DNA from: Tissierella pigra
Lineage (GTDB): Bacteria; Bacillota; Clostridia; Tissierellales; Tissierellaceae
Direction: 5' to 3'
NCBI RefSeq assembly: GCF_009695605.1
Contig: NZ_VUNQ01000014.1
Coordinates: 1-64,000 of the forward strand
DNA length: 64,000 bases
Part shown: positions 1 to 9,717 of the stretch, in pieces
How positions within the stretch are numbered: position 1 is the first letter of the stretch
How the letters are laid out: each line of letters starts with the position of its first letter
The notes under the pieces: generated by a model
The model's input: only the letters and a program-made list of their open reading frames with translations
What the model was told of the DNA's origin: nothing
The model's database searches: none
Made by a program: the position numbers and the translations under genes

Positions 1-208
1 TAAAATAAAATAGTCTTGGCAAAGATAAAATCAAGATATTTAGTTGTAAGTTTTATCCAGTTTAATATTTCTTGTCAGATTAGAGATGAACGATTCTCTC
101 TAAAGCACAAAGTTATTTACATTCTCACTTTAAATCTTTTTTGATTTTACCAGAAAGGAGCATTTGTTTTCATAAAAGCACAGATTATTTTACACTACCG
201 ATATAATT
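1..208. other. No gene seen
   Basis: AT-rich stretch downstream of the minus-strand lipoprotein gene. No convincing reading frame with a ribosome binding site on either strand, and no clear terminator. Confidence 0.4.
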
Positions 209-1204
209 TTATCTTTTCATAGCTTTTTCAGCAAATTCAGTAGTTACTATTTTATTGTATTCTGCTCTTTGATCTAGTTCTCCTGCCAGTTCCATAATAT
301 TCATCATATGTTCCAATCCTTCCTCTGTAATAATCAAATCTGGTTTCCAAGAGTCTTGATCTCTATATCTCTCTATTAAAGAGATTAAAACATCTTTATC
401 TGTATCGGGGAATTGGGGCATTACAGCATCAGCAATTTCTTCACTAGTATGTTCTTGAACCCAAACCATACCTTTATAAATTGCATTTGTAAATTTTTGA
501 ATTATATCAGGATTGTTTTCAATATATTCCTTAGTTGCAGAATAACAGGTATATGGCAAATATCCACCTTCTTCACCTATGGAAGCTACTACATAGCCTT
601 TGTTCTCTTTTTCCAATGTAGCAGCAACAGGCTCAAATAATGCCACATAGTCACCTTCACCAGCCACAAATGCTCCAGCCATTACATCGAATTGTATGTC
701 AGTTCGTACATTTACATCTTTACCTATTTCTAGTCCGTGGCTTTTGATTACATACTCTAAAGTCATTTCTGGCATACCGCCTTTTCTACCACCTATTACT
801 GTTTTACCTTTAAGTTTATCGAAGGTAAAATTATCGTCCTTTTCTCTTCCTACTAAGAAAGAGCCATCTCGTTGAGTTAATTGTGCAAAGTTAATTACAT
901 AATTATCTCGCCCTTGGTTATATACATATACAGATGCTTCAGGTCCCATAAATCCAATTTCAGCTTCATTACTTAATAGAGAAGCCATAACCTTATCTGC
1001 ACCTTTACCATTGATTAATTCAACTTTTAGTCCTTCTTCCTCAAAAAATCCTTTAGTAATGGCTACATATTGTGGTGTGTAAAATAGGGAGTGAGTAACT
1101 TCAACTAACCTAATGGTTTGTAACTCTGTGTTCTTCTTGCAGCCAACTAATCCAAATGATAGCACTATCACTAGGATTAATATAAATGAAACTTTTCTTA
1201 ACAT
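209..1204 (-). CDS. ABC transporter substrate-binding lipoprotein (NMT1/SsuA-like)
   Basis: 331 residues. The N-terminus is a lipoprotein signal: MLRK, a hydrophobic stretch, then the lipobox LVGC with Cys at about residue 22, so the protein should be anchored on the outer face of the membrane. The body (residues about 30-330) has the layout of periplasmic binding proteins of the nitrate/sulfonate/thiamine-precursor group: TPQYVAITKGFFEEEGLKVE near the start and GEADIGF-like and YLPYTCY segments later. Such proteins capture a small ligand for an ABC importer. The start has GGAGGG about 7 bases upstream. No permease or ATPase gene is beside it in the window, so the ligand cannot be assigned. 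Confidence 0.8.
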   Translation of the reverse strand: MLRKVSFILILVIVLSFGLVGCKKNTELQTIRLVEVTHSLFYTPQYVAITKGFFEEEGLKVELINGKGADKVMASLLSNEAEIGFMGPEASVYVYNQGRDNYVINFAQLTQRDGSFLVGREKDDNFTFDKLKGKTVIGGRKGGMPEMTLEYVIKSHGLEIGKDVNVRTDIQFDVMAGAFVAGEGDYVALFEPVAATLEKENKGYVVASIGEEGGYLPYTCYSATKEYIENNPDIIQKFTNAIYKGMVWVQEHTSEEIADAVMPQFPDTDKDVLISLIERYRDQDSWKPDLIITEEGLEHMMNIMELAGELDQRAEYNKIVTTEFAEKAMKR

Positions 1205-1312
1205 CTTATCCCTCCTAACATAATATGGGTATACGAAAGCTTTATTTAATGCTATAATATTCTAAAATAGGGTAAAGGTTACTAAATTAGTTATTAGGTT
1301 AGGAGGAATTAA

Positions 1313-1861
1313 ATGAATATACCAAATATGATAACGATTTTAAGAATACTATTGATTCCAGTATATCTATACTTTTTTTATTCCAGTTTAAGAGAAAATA
1401 TTTTATTAGCAGGAATCATATTTATTATTGCAGGAATTTCTGATGTTTTAGATGGATACATAGCAAGAAAATATAATTTAACGTCTAAACTTGGTATAGT
1501 TTTAGACCCTATTGCAGATAAATTAATGACATTTACTATTTTGATTAGCTTTACTACAAAAGGAATTATACCTCCTTGGATACTAATTGCCATAGGAATA
1601 AAAGAAATAGCAATGATTTTAGGTGGAGCAATATTGTATTTATTTAAAGGAAAACAAGTAATGCCTTCAAATAAATATGGAAAAGTAGCAACTTTATCCT
1701 TTTACGCTGCAACATTATCTGTAGTATTTAAATTTCCCGAGTTATTATCTAAAACCTTATTTTTCTTAACTGTAGTTTTAAATGTTATAGCTTTTATAAA
1801 TTACTTTATAATTTATATAAAAATGAGGCATAATACATTAAATGATATAGTTGACAAATAA
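1313..1861 (+). CDS. pgsA: CDP-diacylglycerol--glycerol-3-phosphate 3-phosphatidyltransferase
   Basis: 182-residue multi-spanning membrane protein. It carries the complete CDP-alcohol phosphatidyltransferase signature: D44, D47-G48, A51-R52, G61, D65 and D69, the metal- and CDP-binding residues. The family makes phosphatidylglycerol phosphate from CDP-diacylglycerol and glycerol-3-phosphate. Size is normal for PgsA. AGGAGG lies 7 bases before the ATG. The promoter of the following valS leader sits inside the last codons of this gene. Confidence 0.88.
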   Translation: MNIPNMITILRILLIPVYLYFFYSSLRENILLAGIIFIIAGISDVLDGYIARKYNLTSKLGIVLDPIADKLMTFTILISFTTKGIIPPWILIAIGIKEIAMILGGAILYLFKGKQVMPSNKYGKVATLSFYAATLSVVFKFPELLSKTLFFLTVVLNVIAFINYFIIYIKMRHNTLNDIVDK

Positions 1862-1879
1862 ATTATATATATATATAAT
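1851..1879 (+). promoter_or_regulatory. Sigma-A-type promoter for the valS T-box leader
   Basis: TTGACA at 1851-1856, a 17-base spacer, then TATAAT at 1874-1879. Both boxes are perfect consensus. The -35 box overlaps the end of pgsA. Confidence 0.75.
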
Positions 1880-1904
1880 TGAATCAATAATTTTATATTC
1901 TGCT

Positions 1905-2132
1905 TTGATAAAGAGGAGTAAGTAAATATTCTTTACAGAGAAAGAGTTCTAGGCTGAAAAACTCTAAGTTAAATATTTACTGAAGGTAGCTTTAGAGCAT
2001 TCAAGTTGAAATCAAGTAAACTTGAAGGGTTTTAGCCCTTATATTAGTTAAGAGCCATGATTTTTATGGAATTAAGGTGGTACCGCGAATTACCCTTCGT
2101 CCTTACAGTGTTAAGGATGAAGGGATTTTTTT
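1905..2132 (+). promoter_or_regulatory. T-box riboswitch upstream of valS
   Basis: A T-box leader: the AAGAGGAGTAAG start of stem I near 1910, the conserved T-box AAGGTGGTACCGCG at 2074-2087, and an intrinsic terminator (CCCTTCGTCCTTA pairing with TTAAGGATGAAGGG, then a T run) at 2093-2132. A GTA triplet at 1986-1988, in the expected specifier-loop position, would match tRNA-Val. Uncharged tRNA should stabilise the antiterminator and allow valS transcription. The exact specifier is my reading and was not folded by software. Confidence 0.9.
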
Positions 2133-2178
2133 ATGACCTAACACAGCAACTAAGTAAATATAAATAAGGAGTGATATT

Positions 2179-4830
2179 ATGTTAGAAAATTTACCAAAGA
2201 CCTATAATCCAAAGGACTTTGAAGATAGACTATATAAATATTGGAGTGATAATGGACATTTTGAGGCTCATGTTGATAAAACTAAAAAACCTTTTACAAT
2301 AATGATGCCGCCACCAAATGTAACGGGAAATCTTCATATGGGTCATGCACTTAATAATACTATTCAAGATATTTTAACTAGATGGAAGAGAATGGAAGGA
2401 TATTCAGCATTATGGCTGCCAGGTACAGACCACGCTAGTATATCTACTGAAGCAAAAGTAGTGGAGAAAATTAAAAAAGAAGGTAAATCTAAAGAAGAAT
2501 TAGGTCGTGATGGATTTTTAGATGAAGCTTGGGATTGGACTCACAAATATGGGAATACAATAAAAAATCAACTTAAAAAACTAGGAGTTTCCTGTGATTG
2601 GAATAGAGATAGATTTACTTTAGACGAAGGATTAAGCAAGGCTGTAGAGGAAGTATTTATTAGATTATACGATAAAGGATTAATCTATAGAGGAGATAGA
2701 ATAATTAACTGGTGTCCAAATTGTAAAACAGCCATATCAGATGCAGAAGTAGAACATGAGGATTCCAATGGCAGTATATGGCATATTAAATATCCTATTA
2801 AGGATAGTGATGGATTTATAGTTATAGCAACGACTAGACCAGAAACTATGTTGGGAGACTTAGCTGTAGCTGTAAATCCAGAGGATGAAAGATATAAAGA
2901 CCTTGTGGGAAAAATATTGATTCTACCTCTTATGAACAGAGAAATCCCTATTATAGCAGATGATTATGTAGAAATGGAATTTGGAACAGGGGCAGTTAAA
3001 ATAACTCCATCCCACGACCCTAATGATTTTGAAGTAGGAGAAAGACACAATTTAGGTCAATATATAATAATGAATGAAGATGGAACTATTGGTTCTAAAG
3101 GTGGAATATATGAAGGATTAGAAAGATATGAGGCTAGAAAAAAAATAGTTGAAGACTTAGAGAAACAAGGATATTTAGTAGAAATAAAGGATCATCAAAA
3201 TGCAGTAGGTCATTGTGAAAGATGTACTACTATTGTAGAACCTCTTATTTCAAAGCAATGGTTTGTAAAAATGGAGACCTTAGCTAAACCAGCCCTTGAA
3301 GCATATAAAAGAGGAGAACTAAACTTCATACCTGAAAGATTTGGTAAAGTTTATGTAAATTGGTTAGAAGGTATAAAAGACTGGTGTATTTCTAGACAAT
3401 TATGGTGGGGACATAGACTTCCCGTATATTATTGTGAAGATTGTGATGAGATTATAGTATCAAGAATAGAACCAGAAAAGTGTAGTAAATGTAATAGTAC
3501 AAAGTTACATCAAGATACTGATACATTAGATACCTGGTTTTCATCTGCTTTATGGCCTTTTTCTACTTTAGGTTGGCCAGAGAAAACTGAAGATTTAAGT
3601 TACTTTTTTCCAACAGATGTATTAGTAACTGGATACGATATTATATTTTTCTGGGTAGTTAGAATGGTATTTTCAAGTATGGAACAAATGGGAGAAGTTC
3701 CATTTAAAGATGTATTCTTTACAGGACTTGTTCGAGATTCACAAGGAAGGAAGATGAGTAAATCTTTAGGAAATGGTATAGATCCATTGGAGATAATAGA
3801 TGAATATGGTGCAGATGCGCTTAGATTTACGTTAGTTACAGGGAATTCCCCAGGAAATGATATGAGGTTCTATATTGAAAGAGTAGAAGCCAATAGAAAT
3901 TTTGCCAATAAATTGTGGAATGCCACTAGATTTGTTTTAATGAATCTTGAAGAAAATGTGGCTAAAGAACAGCTAATTTTAGATAAATTAGAAGAAGAGG
4001 ATAGATGGATTTTATCTAAATTAAATTCTGTAATTAAAGAGGCAACAGAAAATTTAGATAAGTATGAAATAGGTATGGCGGCAGAAAAGATATATGATTT
4101 TATTTGGGATGAATACTGTGATTGGTATATAGAAATGGTTAAATCTAGATTATATGGTGAGGATAAAGAAAGTAAAGAAACAGCAGAAAAAGTTTTATTA
4201 TTTGTTCTAAAGGATATATTAAAACTGCTTCATCCATTGATGCCATTTATTACTGAAGAGATTTGGCAGCATTTACCAGATAACAATAATCCTTTAATAT
4301 TAAGTGATTGGCCAGTATATAAGGAAGAATTTAACTTCCCCAAATCAGAAGAAGTAATTGAATTTATTAAATCAGGAATAAAGGGTATAAGAAATGCAAG
4401 AGCAGAAATGAATATTGTACCTTCTAGAAAATCTAAACAAATATTTGTGACTAAAGATGAAAATATAAAAAATATCATCAATAATGGAAAAAGATATTTT
4501 TTAAATCTTGCATCAAGTGATGAAATAGAAGTAATAGATACAAAAGAAGGTATAGGAGAAGATAATATTTCTGTAGTCTTAGATAAATGTGAAGTGTTTT
4601 TACCTTTAAAGGATTTAATTGATTTTGAGAAGGAAATTGAAAGATTGGAAAAAGAAAAGGAAAAACTTGAAGGTGAGATAAAAAGGGTAGTAGGCAAATT
4701 ATCTAATGAAGGATTTGTTAAAAAGGCTCCTGAAAAAGTAGTGAACGAAGAAAAAGAAAAACAAAGAAAATATGAAGAAATGCTTCAAAATGTAATCGAA
4801 AGACTTGAAAGCATACAATCTAATAAATAA
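2179..4830 (+). CDS. valS: Valyl-tRNA synthetase
   Basis: 883 residues, full length for bacterial ValRS. Class I signatures are intact: HMGH at residues 53-56 and KMSKS at 525-529. The editing (CP1) domain includes the [10 protein letters not shown] segment near residue 220, there are zinc-ligand cysteine pairs near 180 and 410, and the charged C-terminal coiled coil typical of ValRS occupies about 810-880. It charges tRNA-Val in the cytoplasm. Expression is controlled by the T-box leader immediately upstream. folC follows after 13 bases and is probably cotranscribed. Confidence 0.97.
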   Translation: MLENLPKTYNPKDFEDRLYKYWSDNGHFEAHVDKTKKPFTIMMPPPNVTGNLHMGHALNNTIQDILTRWKRMEGYSALWLPGTDHASISTEAKVVEKIKKEGKSKEELGRDGFLDEAWDWTHKYGNTIKNQLKKLGVSCDWNRDRFTLDEGLSKAVEEVFIRLYDKGLIYRGDRIINWCPNCKTAISDAEVEHEDSNGSIWHIKYPIKDSDGFIVIATTRPETMLGDLAVAVNPEDERYKDLVGKILILPLMNREIPIIADDYVEMEFGTGAVKITPSHDPNDFEVGERHNLGQYIIMNEDGTIGSKGGIYEGLERYEARKKIVEDLEKQGYLVEIKDHQNAVGHCERCTTIVEPLISKQWFVKMETLAKPALEAYKRGELNFIPERFGKVYVNWLEGIKDWCISRQLWWGHRLPVYYCEDCDEIIVSRIEPEKCSKCNSTKLHQDTDTLDTWFSSALWPFSTLGWPEKTEDLSYFFPTDVLVTGYDIIFFWVVRMVFSSMEQMGEVPFKDVFFTGLVRDSQGRKMSKSLGNGIDPLEIIDEYGADALRFTLVTGNSPGNDMRFYIERVEANRNFANKLWNATRFVLMNLEENVAKEQLILDKLEEEDRWILSKLNSVIKEATENLDKYEIGMAAEKIYDFIWDEYCDWYIEMVKSRLYGEDKESKETAEKVLLFVLKDILKLLHPLMPFITEEIWQHLPDNNNPLILSDWPVYKEEFNFPKSEEVIEFIKSGIKGIRNARAEMNIVPSRKSKQIFVTKDENIKNIINNGKRYFLNLASSDEIEVIDTKEGIGEDNISVVLDKCEVFLPLKDLIDFEKEIERLEKEKEKLEGEIKRVVGKLSNEGFVKKAPEKVVNEEKEKQRKYEEMLQNVIERLESIQSNK

Positions 4831-4843
4831 ACGGGAGGGCAAA

Positions 4844-6136
4844 ATGAAATATCAAGAGGCTTTAAAATATATAAATGATAAAGATAAATATGGTTCAAGG
4901 CTTGGACTTGATTCAATAGGAAAGCTTATGAGTCTCTTAGGAAACCCGCAAGAAGGATTAAAATATATTCATATAGGAGGAACCAATGGAAAGGGTTCTA
5001 CTTCGTCTTATATGGCTCATTGTCTAGAAGCAGGTGGTTATAAGGTGGGGCTATTTACCTCACCTTATATAGAAAGATTTAATGAACGTATTCAAATAAA
5101 TGGACAAGATATACCAGATGATACATTAGGAAGAATAACTGGAGTTATTAAAGAAAAAGCTAATATTATGGTACAAGAAGGCTATGAACATCCTACTACT
5201 TTTGAAATAGTTACTGCCATAGGTTTTATGTTTTTTAAAGAGGAGGAAGTTGATTATGTAGTTTTAGAAGTAGGTTTAGGTGGTAGATATGACTCCACTA
5301 ACGTTATTTCATCACCTTTAGCATCAATAATTACTACTTTGGATTATGATCATATTGATGTTTTAGGAGATACATTAGATAAAATTGCTTATCAAAAAGC
5401 AGGAATAATAAAAGAAAATAGCATAGTAGTATCTTATCCTCAAGAAATAGAGGCATTGGAAGTTATAAAGAAAGTTGCAGAAGAAAAAAACTCAGATTTT
5501 TATTTATGTCCTATGGAAAATATTGTAGTTAGAGAAATAGATATTTCAGGTTGTATCTTTGACTTCAACTATGAAAATATAAAGCTACAATCTCTTAAAA
5601 TATCTATGCTAGGTGAATATCAAGTCTATAATGCCACATTGGCTTTAACTACATTATTGATTTTAAGAGAAAAGAAACTAGTGAATATTTCAGAAGAACA
5701 AATTAGGGTAGGATTAGAAAAAACAAAATGGCCTGGAAGATTGGAAGTAATGAGAAATAACCCAACATTTTTAATAGATGGAGCACATAATGTTCAAGGA
5801 ATCCAGCAATTAAAGAAGGCTCTTAGTCTATTTAAGTATAACAAACTAATTCTTGGATTGGGAATATTAAAAGATAAAGACTCATCACATATGGTTGAGC
5901 TATTGGCACCTTTAGCAGATAAAATTATAGCTACAGAGGTAAATATGCCAAGAAAGTTAGATGCAGAAGACTTAGCTAAGGAAATATCTAAATACAATCA
6001 AAATGTTTTTGTAGAAAAGGATATAAAGAAAGCCATAGAAAAAACCTTAGAATTAGCCAAAGAAGATGATATGATAGTATTTGGTGGTTCTTTGTATTTA
6101 ATAGGAGAAGTAAGAACTTTAATAAGACTACTGTAG
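4844..6136 (+). CDS. folC: Folylpolyglutamate synthase / dihydrofolate synthase
   Basis: 430 residues. Mur-ligase-like ATPase with the P-loop IGGTNGKGSTSSY near residue 45, the YVVLEVGLGGRYDSTNV segment near 145, and DGAHN in the C-terminal domain. It adds glutamate to folates (and in many bacteria also makes dihydrofolate). The ATG at 4844 is chosen over an in-frame upstream ATG because GGGAGGG lies 5 bases before it and the upstream start would overlap valS. Gene order valS-folC is common in Firmicutes. A terminator follows directly. Confidence 0.93.
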   Translation: MKYQEALKYINDKDKYGSRLGLDSIGKLMSLLGNPQEGLKYIHIGGTNGKGSTSSYMAHCLEAGGYKVGLFTSPYIERFNERIQINGQDIPDDTLGRITGVIKEKANIMVQEGYEHPTTFEIVTAIGFMFFKEEEVDYVVLEVGLGGRYDSTNVISSPLASIITTLDYDHIDVLGDTLDKIAYQKAGIIKENSIVVSYPQEIEALEVIKKVAEEKNSDFYLCPMENIVVREIDISGCIFDFNYENIKLQSLKISMLGEYQVYNATLALTTLLILREKKLVNISEEQIRVGLEKTKWPGRLEVMRNNPTFLIDGAHNVQGIQQLKKALSLFKYNKLILGLGILKDKDSSHMVELLAPLADKIIATEVNMPRKLDAEDLAKEISKYNQNVFVEKDIKKAIEKTLELAKEDDMIVFGGSLYLIGEVRTLIRLL

Positions 6137-6155
6137 ATTTTCTACAGTAGTCTTA
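6125..6155 (+). terminator. Intrinsic terminator after folC
   Basis: Inverted repeat AGACTACTGTAGA / TCTACAGTAGTCT overlapping the folC stop codon, followed by TATAA rather than a long T run. A second hairpin with AAAAAGGCTT / AAGCCTTTTTT lies at 6182-6210 and has the better T tract. Confidence 0.65.
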
Positions 6156-6263
6156 TAACATAAATTTTTATGATTTTCAAAAAAAGGCTTTATTTACAAG
6201 CCTTTTTTATATTTCACCAATATATACTTACCTGCATAAATTACATATACAGGGGGTGATATA

Positions 6264-7193
6264 TTGAATGAAGATAGAATACTAGTGGCCAACACTGGTG
6301 AAGATAGTTTAACTTTAAAAGATTTTAAAGATGATTCTAAGTCTAAAACCATACTTTTATCTAAACTTACAGGGAAAGAAATAGACAATTCCATATTGGA
6401 AAATAGCAAACTAGGACCTTATGATATGATTAAAGGAGAAGGAGAAAACATATATATTACAAATTCCTATGATAATTCTATTATGAAAATAGATTTAGTA
6501 AGTGAGGAGCTGCTGGGATTCATTAAAATAGGTAAAAATCCTACTTCTATTAAAAAGTTTCAAGGTAAAATTTATATAGCAAATAGTGATTCCAACTCTA
6601 TTTCTGTAGTTGATGAAAATACATTTTCATTAATAGAAGATATATCTGTAGGAGAAAGACCTACTGATATTCAAATTGATGAAATAGGTTTAAAAGTATT
6701 TATTGCCAATGGAAATTGTTATACAATAAATATTTTGGATTTAAATAATGAAAAGATTTCCTCTATAATTTTAACTAAGCAACCCATAAAAATGATAATA
6801 GAAAATAATAGATTGTTCATTCTTTCATATAAAGGAAATGGAACTGACAACTATAGTAATCTATCAGAAATAGAAACAGAAAACAACAAGACAAAAATAA
6901 GTATAGATTTAAAAGGCATATATGCTAATTTTGTAAAAATAAAAGGTAAAGATTTATTTTATCTTTCAAATGTGGAAAATGGATATATTTATAGAATATC
7001 CATAGGTAAAGAAATAAATATTTCAAGATTTTACTTAGGTGGGATGCCGAATAATATTAAATGGAATGGAAAGACAAATCTTTATATCACCAATATTTTA
7101 GATGATAATTTAAGTGTGATTCAAGAGTTAAATGGTTTAAGTATAAAAAACATTAGAGTAGGAAAAGAACCGAATGGGATTCTCCTACTCTAA
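6264..7193 (+). CDS. YVTN-type beta-propeller protein
   Basis: 309 residues built of about seven short repeats of the YVTN/NHL type, seen as IYITNSYDNSIMKIDL, IYIANSDSNSISVVDE, VFIANGNCYTINILDL and LYITNILDDNLSVIQE, each followed by a glycine turn such as GKNPTSI or GERPTDI. No signal peptide is visible, so a cytoplasmic or spore-associated role is possible. Start is TTG at 6264, with AGGGGG 7-8 bases upstream. The 3' end overlaps the convergent DUF4364 gene by 9 bases. Function unknown. Confidence 0.75.
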   Translation: MNEDRILVANTGEDSLTLKDFKDDSKSKTILLSKLTGKEIDNSILENSKLGPYDMIKGEGENIYITNSYDNSIMKIDLVSEELLGFIKIGKNPTSIKKFQGKIYIANSDSNSISVVDENTFSLIEDISVGERPTDIQIDEIGLKVFIANGNCYTINILDLNNEKISSIILTKQPIKMIIENNRLFILSYKGNGTDNYSNLSEIETENNKTKISIDLKGIYANFVKIKGKDLFYLSNVENGYIYRISIGKEINISRFYLGGMPNNIKWNGKTNLYITNILDDNLSVIQELNGLSIKNIRVGKEPNGILLL

Positions 7194-7733
7194 TGGGGTG
7201 GTTTGTTCATCTGTAAGTATATTAATTATATTTTGATAAATAGCTTCAGGATTCTTCTTCCATTTATCACAAATTAAATCCACCTGTTTTTTTGTGGCTA
7301 CATCTAAATAAATACTAAATAAAGTATCTTCATTTTCAACTAACTTTAAATTTACCACATATAAATTATTATTTTTTTGAAAATAATCTGTAACTACTTG
7401 TGTTTCAACTTTCTTCTCTTTTTCTAATTTGTTAAATTCTTTATTTAACTCTTCTTTAATTTTAACTGGAATTCTTTCTTCAAAATAAGATAAAGCTATT
7501 TCTCCTTTTTCTAATAGTATATATACATCCTTAGAATCCTTATTTTCTATTTGGATAAAATTAGAATTAATTAGTTCACTTAAATATTGTTGTACTAAGA
7601 AAAAATTCATATAGTTCTTTTCTAATACAAATTCTGTTATTTCAGAATTTGTAAATTCCTTATCAGACAATCTTATTAAATATAATAAAAGGAGTTTGTT
7701 TTGTGCTAATTCTTCAGTGTTCTCTATAAACAT
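7185..7733 (-). CDS. DUF4364 family protein
   Basis: 182 residues. N-terminal segment with LLLLYLIRLSDKEFTNSEIT and a following QQYLSELINSNFI resembles a winged helix, then a charged helical linker and a beta-rich C-terminal region. This is the pattern of the DUF4364 proteins found across Clostridia, presumed DNA-binding regulators. The gene has an AGGTG site before its ATG and is convergent with the propeller gene. Confidence 0.75.
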   Translation of the reverse strand: MFIENTEELAQNKLLLLYLIRLSDKEFTNSEITEFVLEKNYMNFFLVQQYLSELINSNFIQIENKDSKDVYILLEKGEIALSYFEERIPVKIKEELNKEFNKLEKEKKVETQVVTDYFQKNNNLYVVNLKLVENEDTLFSIYLDVATKKQVDLICDKWKKNPEAIYQNIINILTDEQTTPLE

Positions 7734-7785
7734 TTTTTAACACCTCTTTTCATGTATTACATGAATATATTATAGCATAATAAAT

Positions 7786-7822
7786 AGTAAATAGAGAAGT
7801 GGAATTCCACTTCTCTATTTTA
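7786..7822. terminator. Hairpin terminator downstream of the SASP gene
   Basis: Perfect inverted repeat AATAGAGAAGTGGAATT / CCACTTCTCTATT with T-rich flanks on both sides. It can serve the minus-strand SASP gene and is positioned between two minus-strand genes. Confidence 0.75.
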
Positions 7823-7842
7823 AAATATTATTTTAAACTAAA

Positions 7843-8055
7843 TTATTTTCCAGCTAATTGATTTTGAGCAGATTCAACTAATTTTTTAACCATATATCCG
7901 CCTACATAACCATTTTGTCTTGAAGTCAAATTACCTTTATCTATTGAATCATAATTTGACATTCCTAATTCATTTGCTATTTCTAATTTCATTTGATTTA
8001 AGGCTGCTCTAGCTTCTGGAACAACTATTTTATTACTATTATTGTTATTAGCCAT
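7843..8055 (-). CDS. Alpha/beta-type small acid-soluble spore protein
   Basis: 70 residues. It contains the two SASP boxes: a KLEIANELGMSNYDSIDKGNLTSR-like first box and GYVGGYMVKKLVESAQ as the second. These proteins coat and protect spore DNA and are cleaved by the GPR protease on germination at a site within the first box. AGGAGG precedes the ATG. Its presence marks the organism as a spore former. It lies beside the interrupted pdaB-like gene. Confidence 0.95.
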   Translation of the reverse strand: MANNNNSNKIVVPEARAALNQMKLEIANELGMSNYDSIDKGNLTSRQNGYVGGYMVKKLVESAQNQLAGK

Positions 8056-8259
8056 TTTTCAAACCTCCTTAATTCAACAACTTATTTTGTCGTTGTGGTA
8101 TTAATATAACCCTTTTGGAAGTAGATATACTGGTAATTAATTTAAAAATGTATAAAAATAACCAATTGGGAAATAATCATAAGTTTGCCTTTATAAAGTT
8201 AAGTAATATAAATCTTATTTCTGAATAAATTATATATATAAGTATTTGGAGGTGGAGAT

Positions 8260-8493
8260 ATGAAAAACAGGTATTATAAGAATGATATTAATATTACTAT
8301 TAGGCTGTTAATAGTTCTATGTGTAGCATTAGTTTTTTTAGTATATATTACTGTTAAAACTACAGGAAATATTGCTACAGTATTTGCTCCAACTAAAGAA
8401 TTACCAATATACAGTGTAGAGACACCAGATAAAAAAATTAGTATTAGTTTTGATGCAGCTTGGGGGGATATGATATTGGTACAGAGTACTTGA
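8260..8493 (+). pseudogene. pdaB: 5' part of a pdaB-like sporulation polysaccharide deacetylase gene, interrupted by the prophage
   Basis: Encodes an N-terminal membrane anchor (LLIVLCVALVFLVYIT, residues about 17-32) and the first catalytic motif KISISFDAAWG. Host coding stops at the TGGGG core (8461-8465); the codons after it (DMILVQST and a TGA at 8491) come from prophage DNA. The matching 3' part begins at 40936. Joined at the core they read AAW-GDEYTNEI, exactly as in PdaB relatives (SWGDE), giving 258 codons with no gap. GGAGGTGGAG precedes the ATG. In the lysogen the enzyme would lack all catalytic motifs after the first. Confidence 0.9.
8461..8465. other. attL core of the prophage
   Basis: TGGGG shared between the left junction (GCAGCT-TGGGG-GGATATG) and the right junction (CTCGG-TGGGG-TGATGAA). 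Serine recombinases cut within such short cores. Host sequence lies to the left, phage sequence to the right. Confidence 0.8.
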
Positions 8494-8553
8494 AATTTAC
8501 TAAGATGGAGTATAGCAATATTTCAACAGATTTAAAGAAAGTCATATAAATAA

Positions 8554-8602
8554 TAAAAAAGCTAGTACCCATTAATTAGTTAGTGAGTAGTAGCTTTTTT
8601 AT
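8554..8602. terminator. Terminator at the left prophage end
   Basis: AAAAAAGCTA (8555-8564) pairs with TAGCTTTTTT (8591-8600). T runs on either strand allow use for the minus-strand repressor and, in the excised circle, for the integrase, whose extended frame would stop at 8549 just before it. Confidence 0.6.
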
Positions 8603-8619
8603 TATTCGGATTATAATTA

Positions 8620-8826
8620 TTATTCGGACTTAACTATCTCTAACACATCTTCTATATTACATTCTAAAGCCGTACATATGGCTTCTAAGGTGTCAAAGGA
8701 TATAGAGTTAGTATTATTACTAGATAGTTTATGCAATGCAGAATATGACAGTCCAGTCCTTCTTGAGAGCCATGAAATATTTCTTTCGTCCTTGTCTAAT
8801 AGCTCAAGTATTTTAACATTAATCAT
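8620..8826 (-). CDS. Cro/CI-type HTH repressor
   Basis: 68 residues from the ATG that follows GGAGGTG. A single helix-turn-helix domain: ISWLSRRTGLSYSALHKLSSNN followed by ISFDTLEAICTALECNIEDVLE, the standard fold of compact XRE regulators such as YozG. It is the only minus-strand gene in the prophage and faces the early operon across a short divergent region holding a sigma-A promoter, so it is the likely lysogeny repressor. Confidence 0.85.
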   Translation of the reverse strand: MINVKILELLDKDERNISWLSRRTGLSYSALHKLSSNNTNSISFDTLEAICTALECNIEDVLEIVKSE

Positions 8827-8904
8827 GGTATCACCTCCACAAACCAATTATACCATACTATAAGATATAATAAAAGAAGTTTTAAAAGAACATTAAATAT
8901 AGTG

Positions 8905-8933
8905 TTGACAGTATAAAATATCTATGGTACAAT
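8905..8933 (+). promoter_or_regulatory. Early prophage promoter
   Basis: TTGACA at 8905-8910, 17-base spacer, TACAAT at 8928-8933, 33 bases before the first early ATG. Lies in the divergent region beside the repressor, the expected place for operator control. Confidence 0.75.
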
Positions 8934-8965
8934 AAGTATATAGGGTAGAGAAAGGAGATAAGAAT

Positions 8966-9127
8966 ATGAAAATTGATGAGTTTCTACACATCATGCAGAA
9001 AGTAGCAAGACTTAAAACTAGACTAGAACAAGAAAACATAAACGGACAACAAGCTGAAGTAATATTAAAAGTCTACATCAATGATTTGACAGATAGAATT
9101 AATACATCAATGTTAAATGAGGTGTAG
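8966..9127 (+). CDS. Small early phage protein
   Basis: 53 residues starting MKIDEFLHIMQKVARLKTR, ending INTSMLNEV. AAAGGAGAT precedes the ATG by 7 bases and the early promoter lies just upstream. Predicted mostly helical. First gene of the early operon, with the next gene beginning 2 bases after its stop. No family recognised. Confidence 0.6.
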   Translation: MKIDEFLHIMQKVARLKTRLEQENINGQQAEVILKVYINDLTDRINTSMLNEV

Positions 9128-9129
9128 GT

Positions 9130-9363
9130 ATGGAAAGCACTATGAAGTTAGGAATGATAATAAAACAAGGCACAGAGAAAGAAGTAAGAAAAGAATATGA
9201 CGAGTTATTGCAGAAGGCAAAAGATGGTTATGCAGATTTAGTGTATGAATTTGAAGATGATGAACTAGGAACATTTCAAATTAAAGATGAAAATATGAAG
9301 ATTACATTTTCACTATCGAAAAGTTTGGGAGATGAATATGCAATATATCAGATATTTGAATAA
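9130..9363 (+). CDS. Hypothetical early phage protein
   Basis: 77 residues, acidic, with a helical N-terminal half (EKEVRKEYDELLQKAKDGYADL) and a likely beta-strand C-terminal half (GTFQIKDENMKITFSLS). Its start is tightly coupled to the stop of the gene before it. Function unknown. Confidence 0.55.
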   Translation: MESTMKLGMIIKQGTEKEVRKEYDELLQKAKDGYADLVYEFEDDELGTFQIKDENMKITFSLSKSLGDEYAIYQIFE

Positions 9364-9390
9364 GATTGAGGAATTACACAAGTACCAGTA

Positions 9391-9717
9391 TTGATAAGGG
9401 AAGATTTAGAAGATGAAGATGAAAAATTAAAAAAGCTATTGGCTACAAATTTCGGTAGGATGAAAAATGATCCGAATAAACAGAGAAAAGTGGCAGTGCA
9501 GTATGTGGAATTATGTGGGTTGAGGCATGGACAGAGAGGCGATTATCGCCAGTCTGCACTTACACAAGCTGATATAGCACAGAATTTAGGAATTTCTGAA
9601 AGGGCATTAAGAGAGCTTCTTGAAATAGAACGAAAACTCACACCAGAGATAAAAGAACTCCTCGATACTGGAATGATCTCCAAAACATCAATTACTGGAG
9701 GTGATATAGATGTTTGA
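9391..9717 (+). CDS. ParB-like HTH phage protein
   Basis: 108 residues. The segment KVAVQYVELCGLRHGQ, then ALTQADIAQNLGISERALRELL and EIERKLTPEIKELLDTG, matches the central helix-turn-helix part of ParB/Spo0J-like proteins encoded by many clostridial phages. The N-terminal nuclease/CTPase part of full ParB proteins is absent. The start is uncertain: TTG at 9391 has only a distant GAGG, and an internal ATG follows at 9457. Three decayed copies of the same module lie at 38349-38725, which would be about 0.9-1.4 kb upstream of this gene in the excised circle. Confidence 0.65.
   Translation: MIREDLEDEDEKLKKLLATNFGRMKNDPNKQRKVAVQYVELCGLRHGQRGDYRQSALTQADIAQNLGISERALRELLEIERKLTPEIKELLDTGMISKTSITGGDIDV

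Noticed and set aside
4230-4697. 155-residue minus-strand frame inside valS
   Set aside because: Serine/phenylalanine-rich antisense shadow of the lysine-rich coiled-coil codons; no ribosome binding site.
4805-4843. Longer folC start
   Set aside because: Overlaps the end of valS and lacks a ribosome binding site; 4844 has GGGAGGG.
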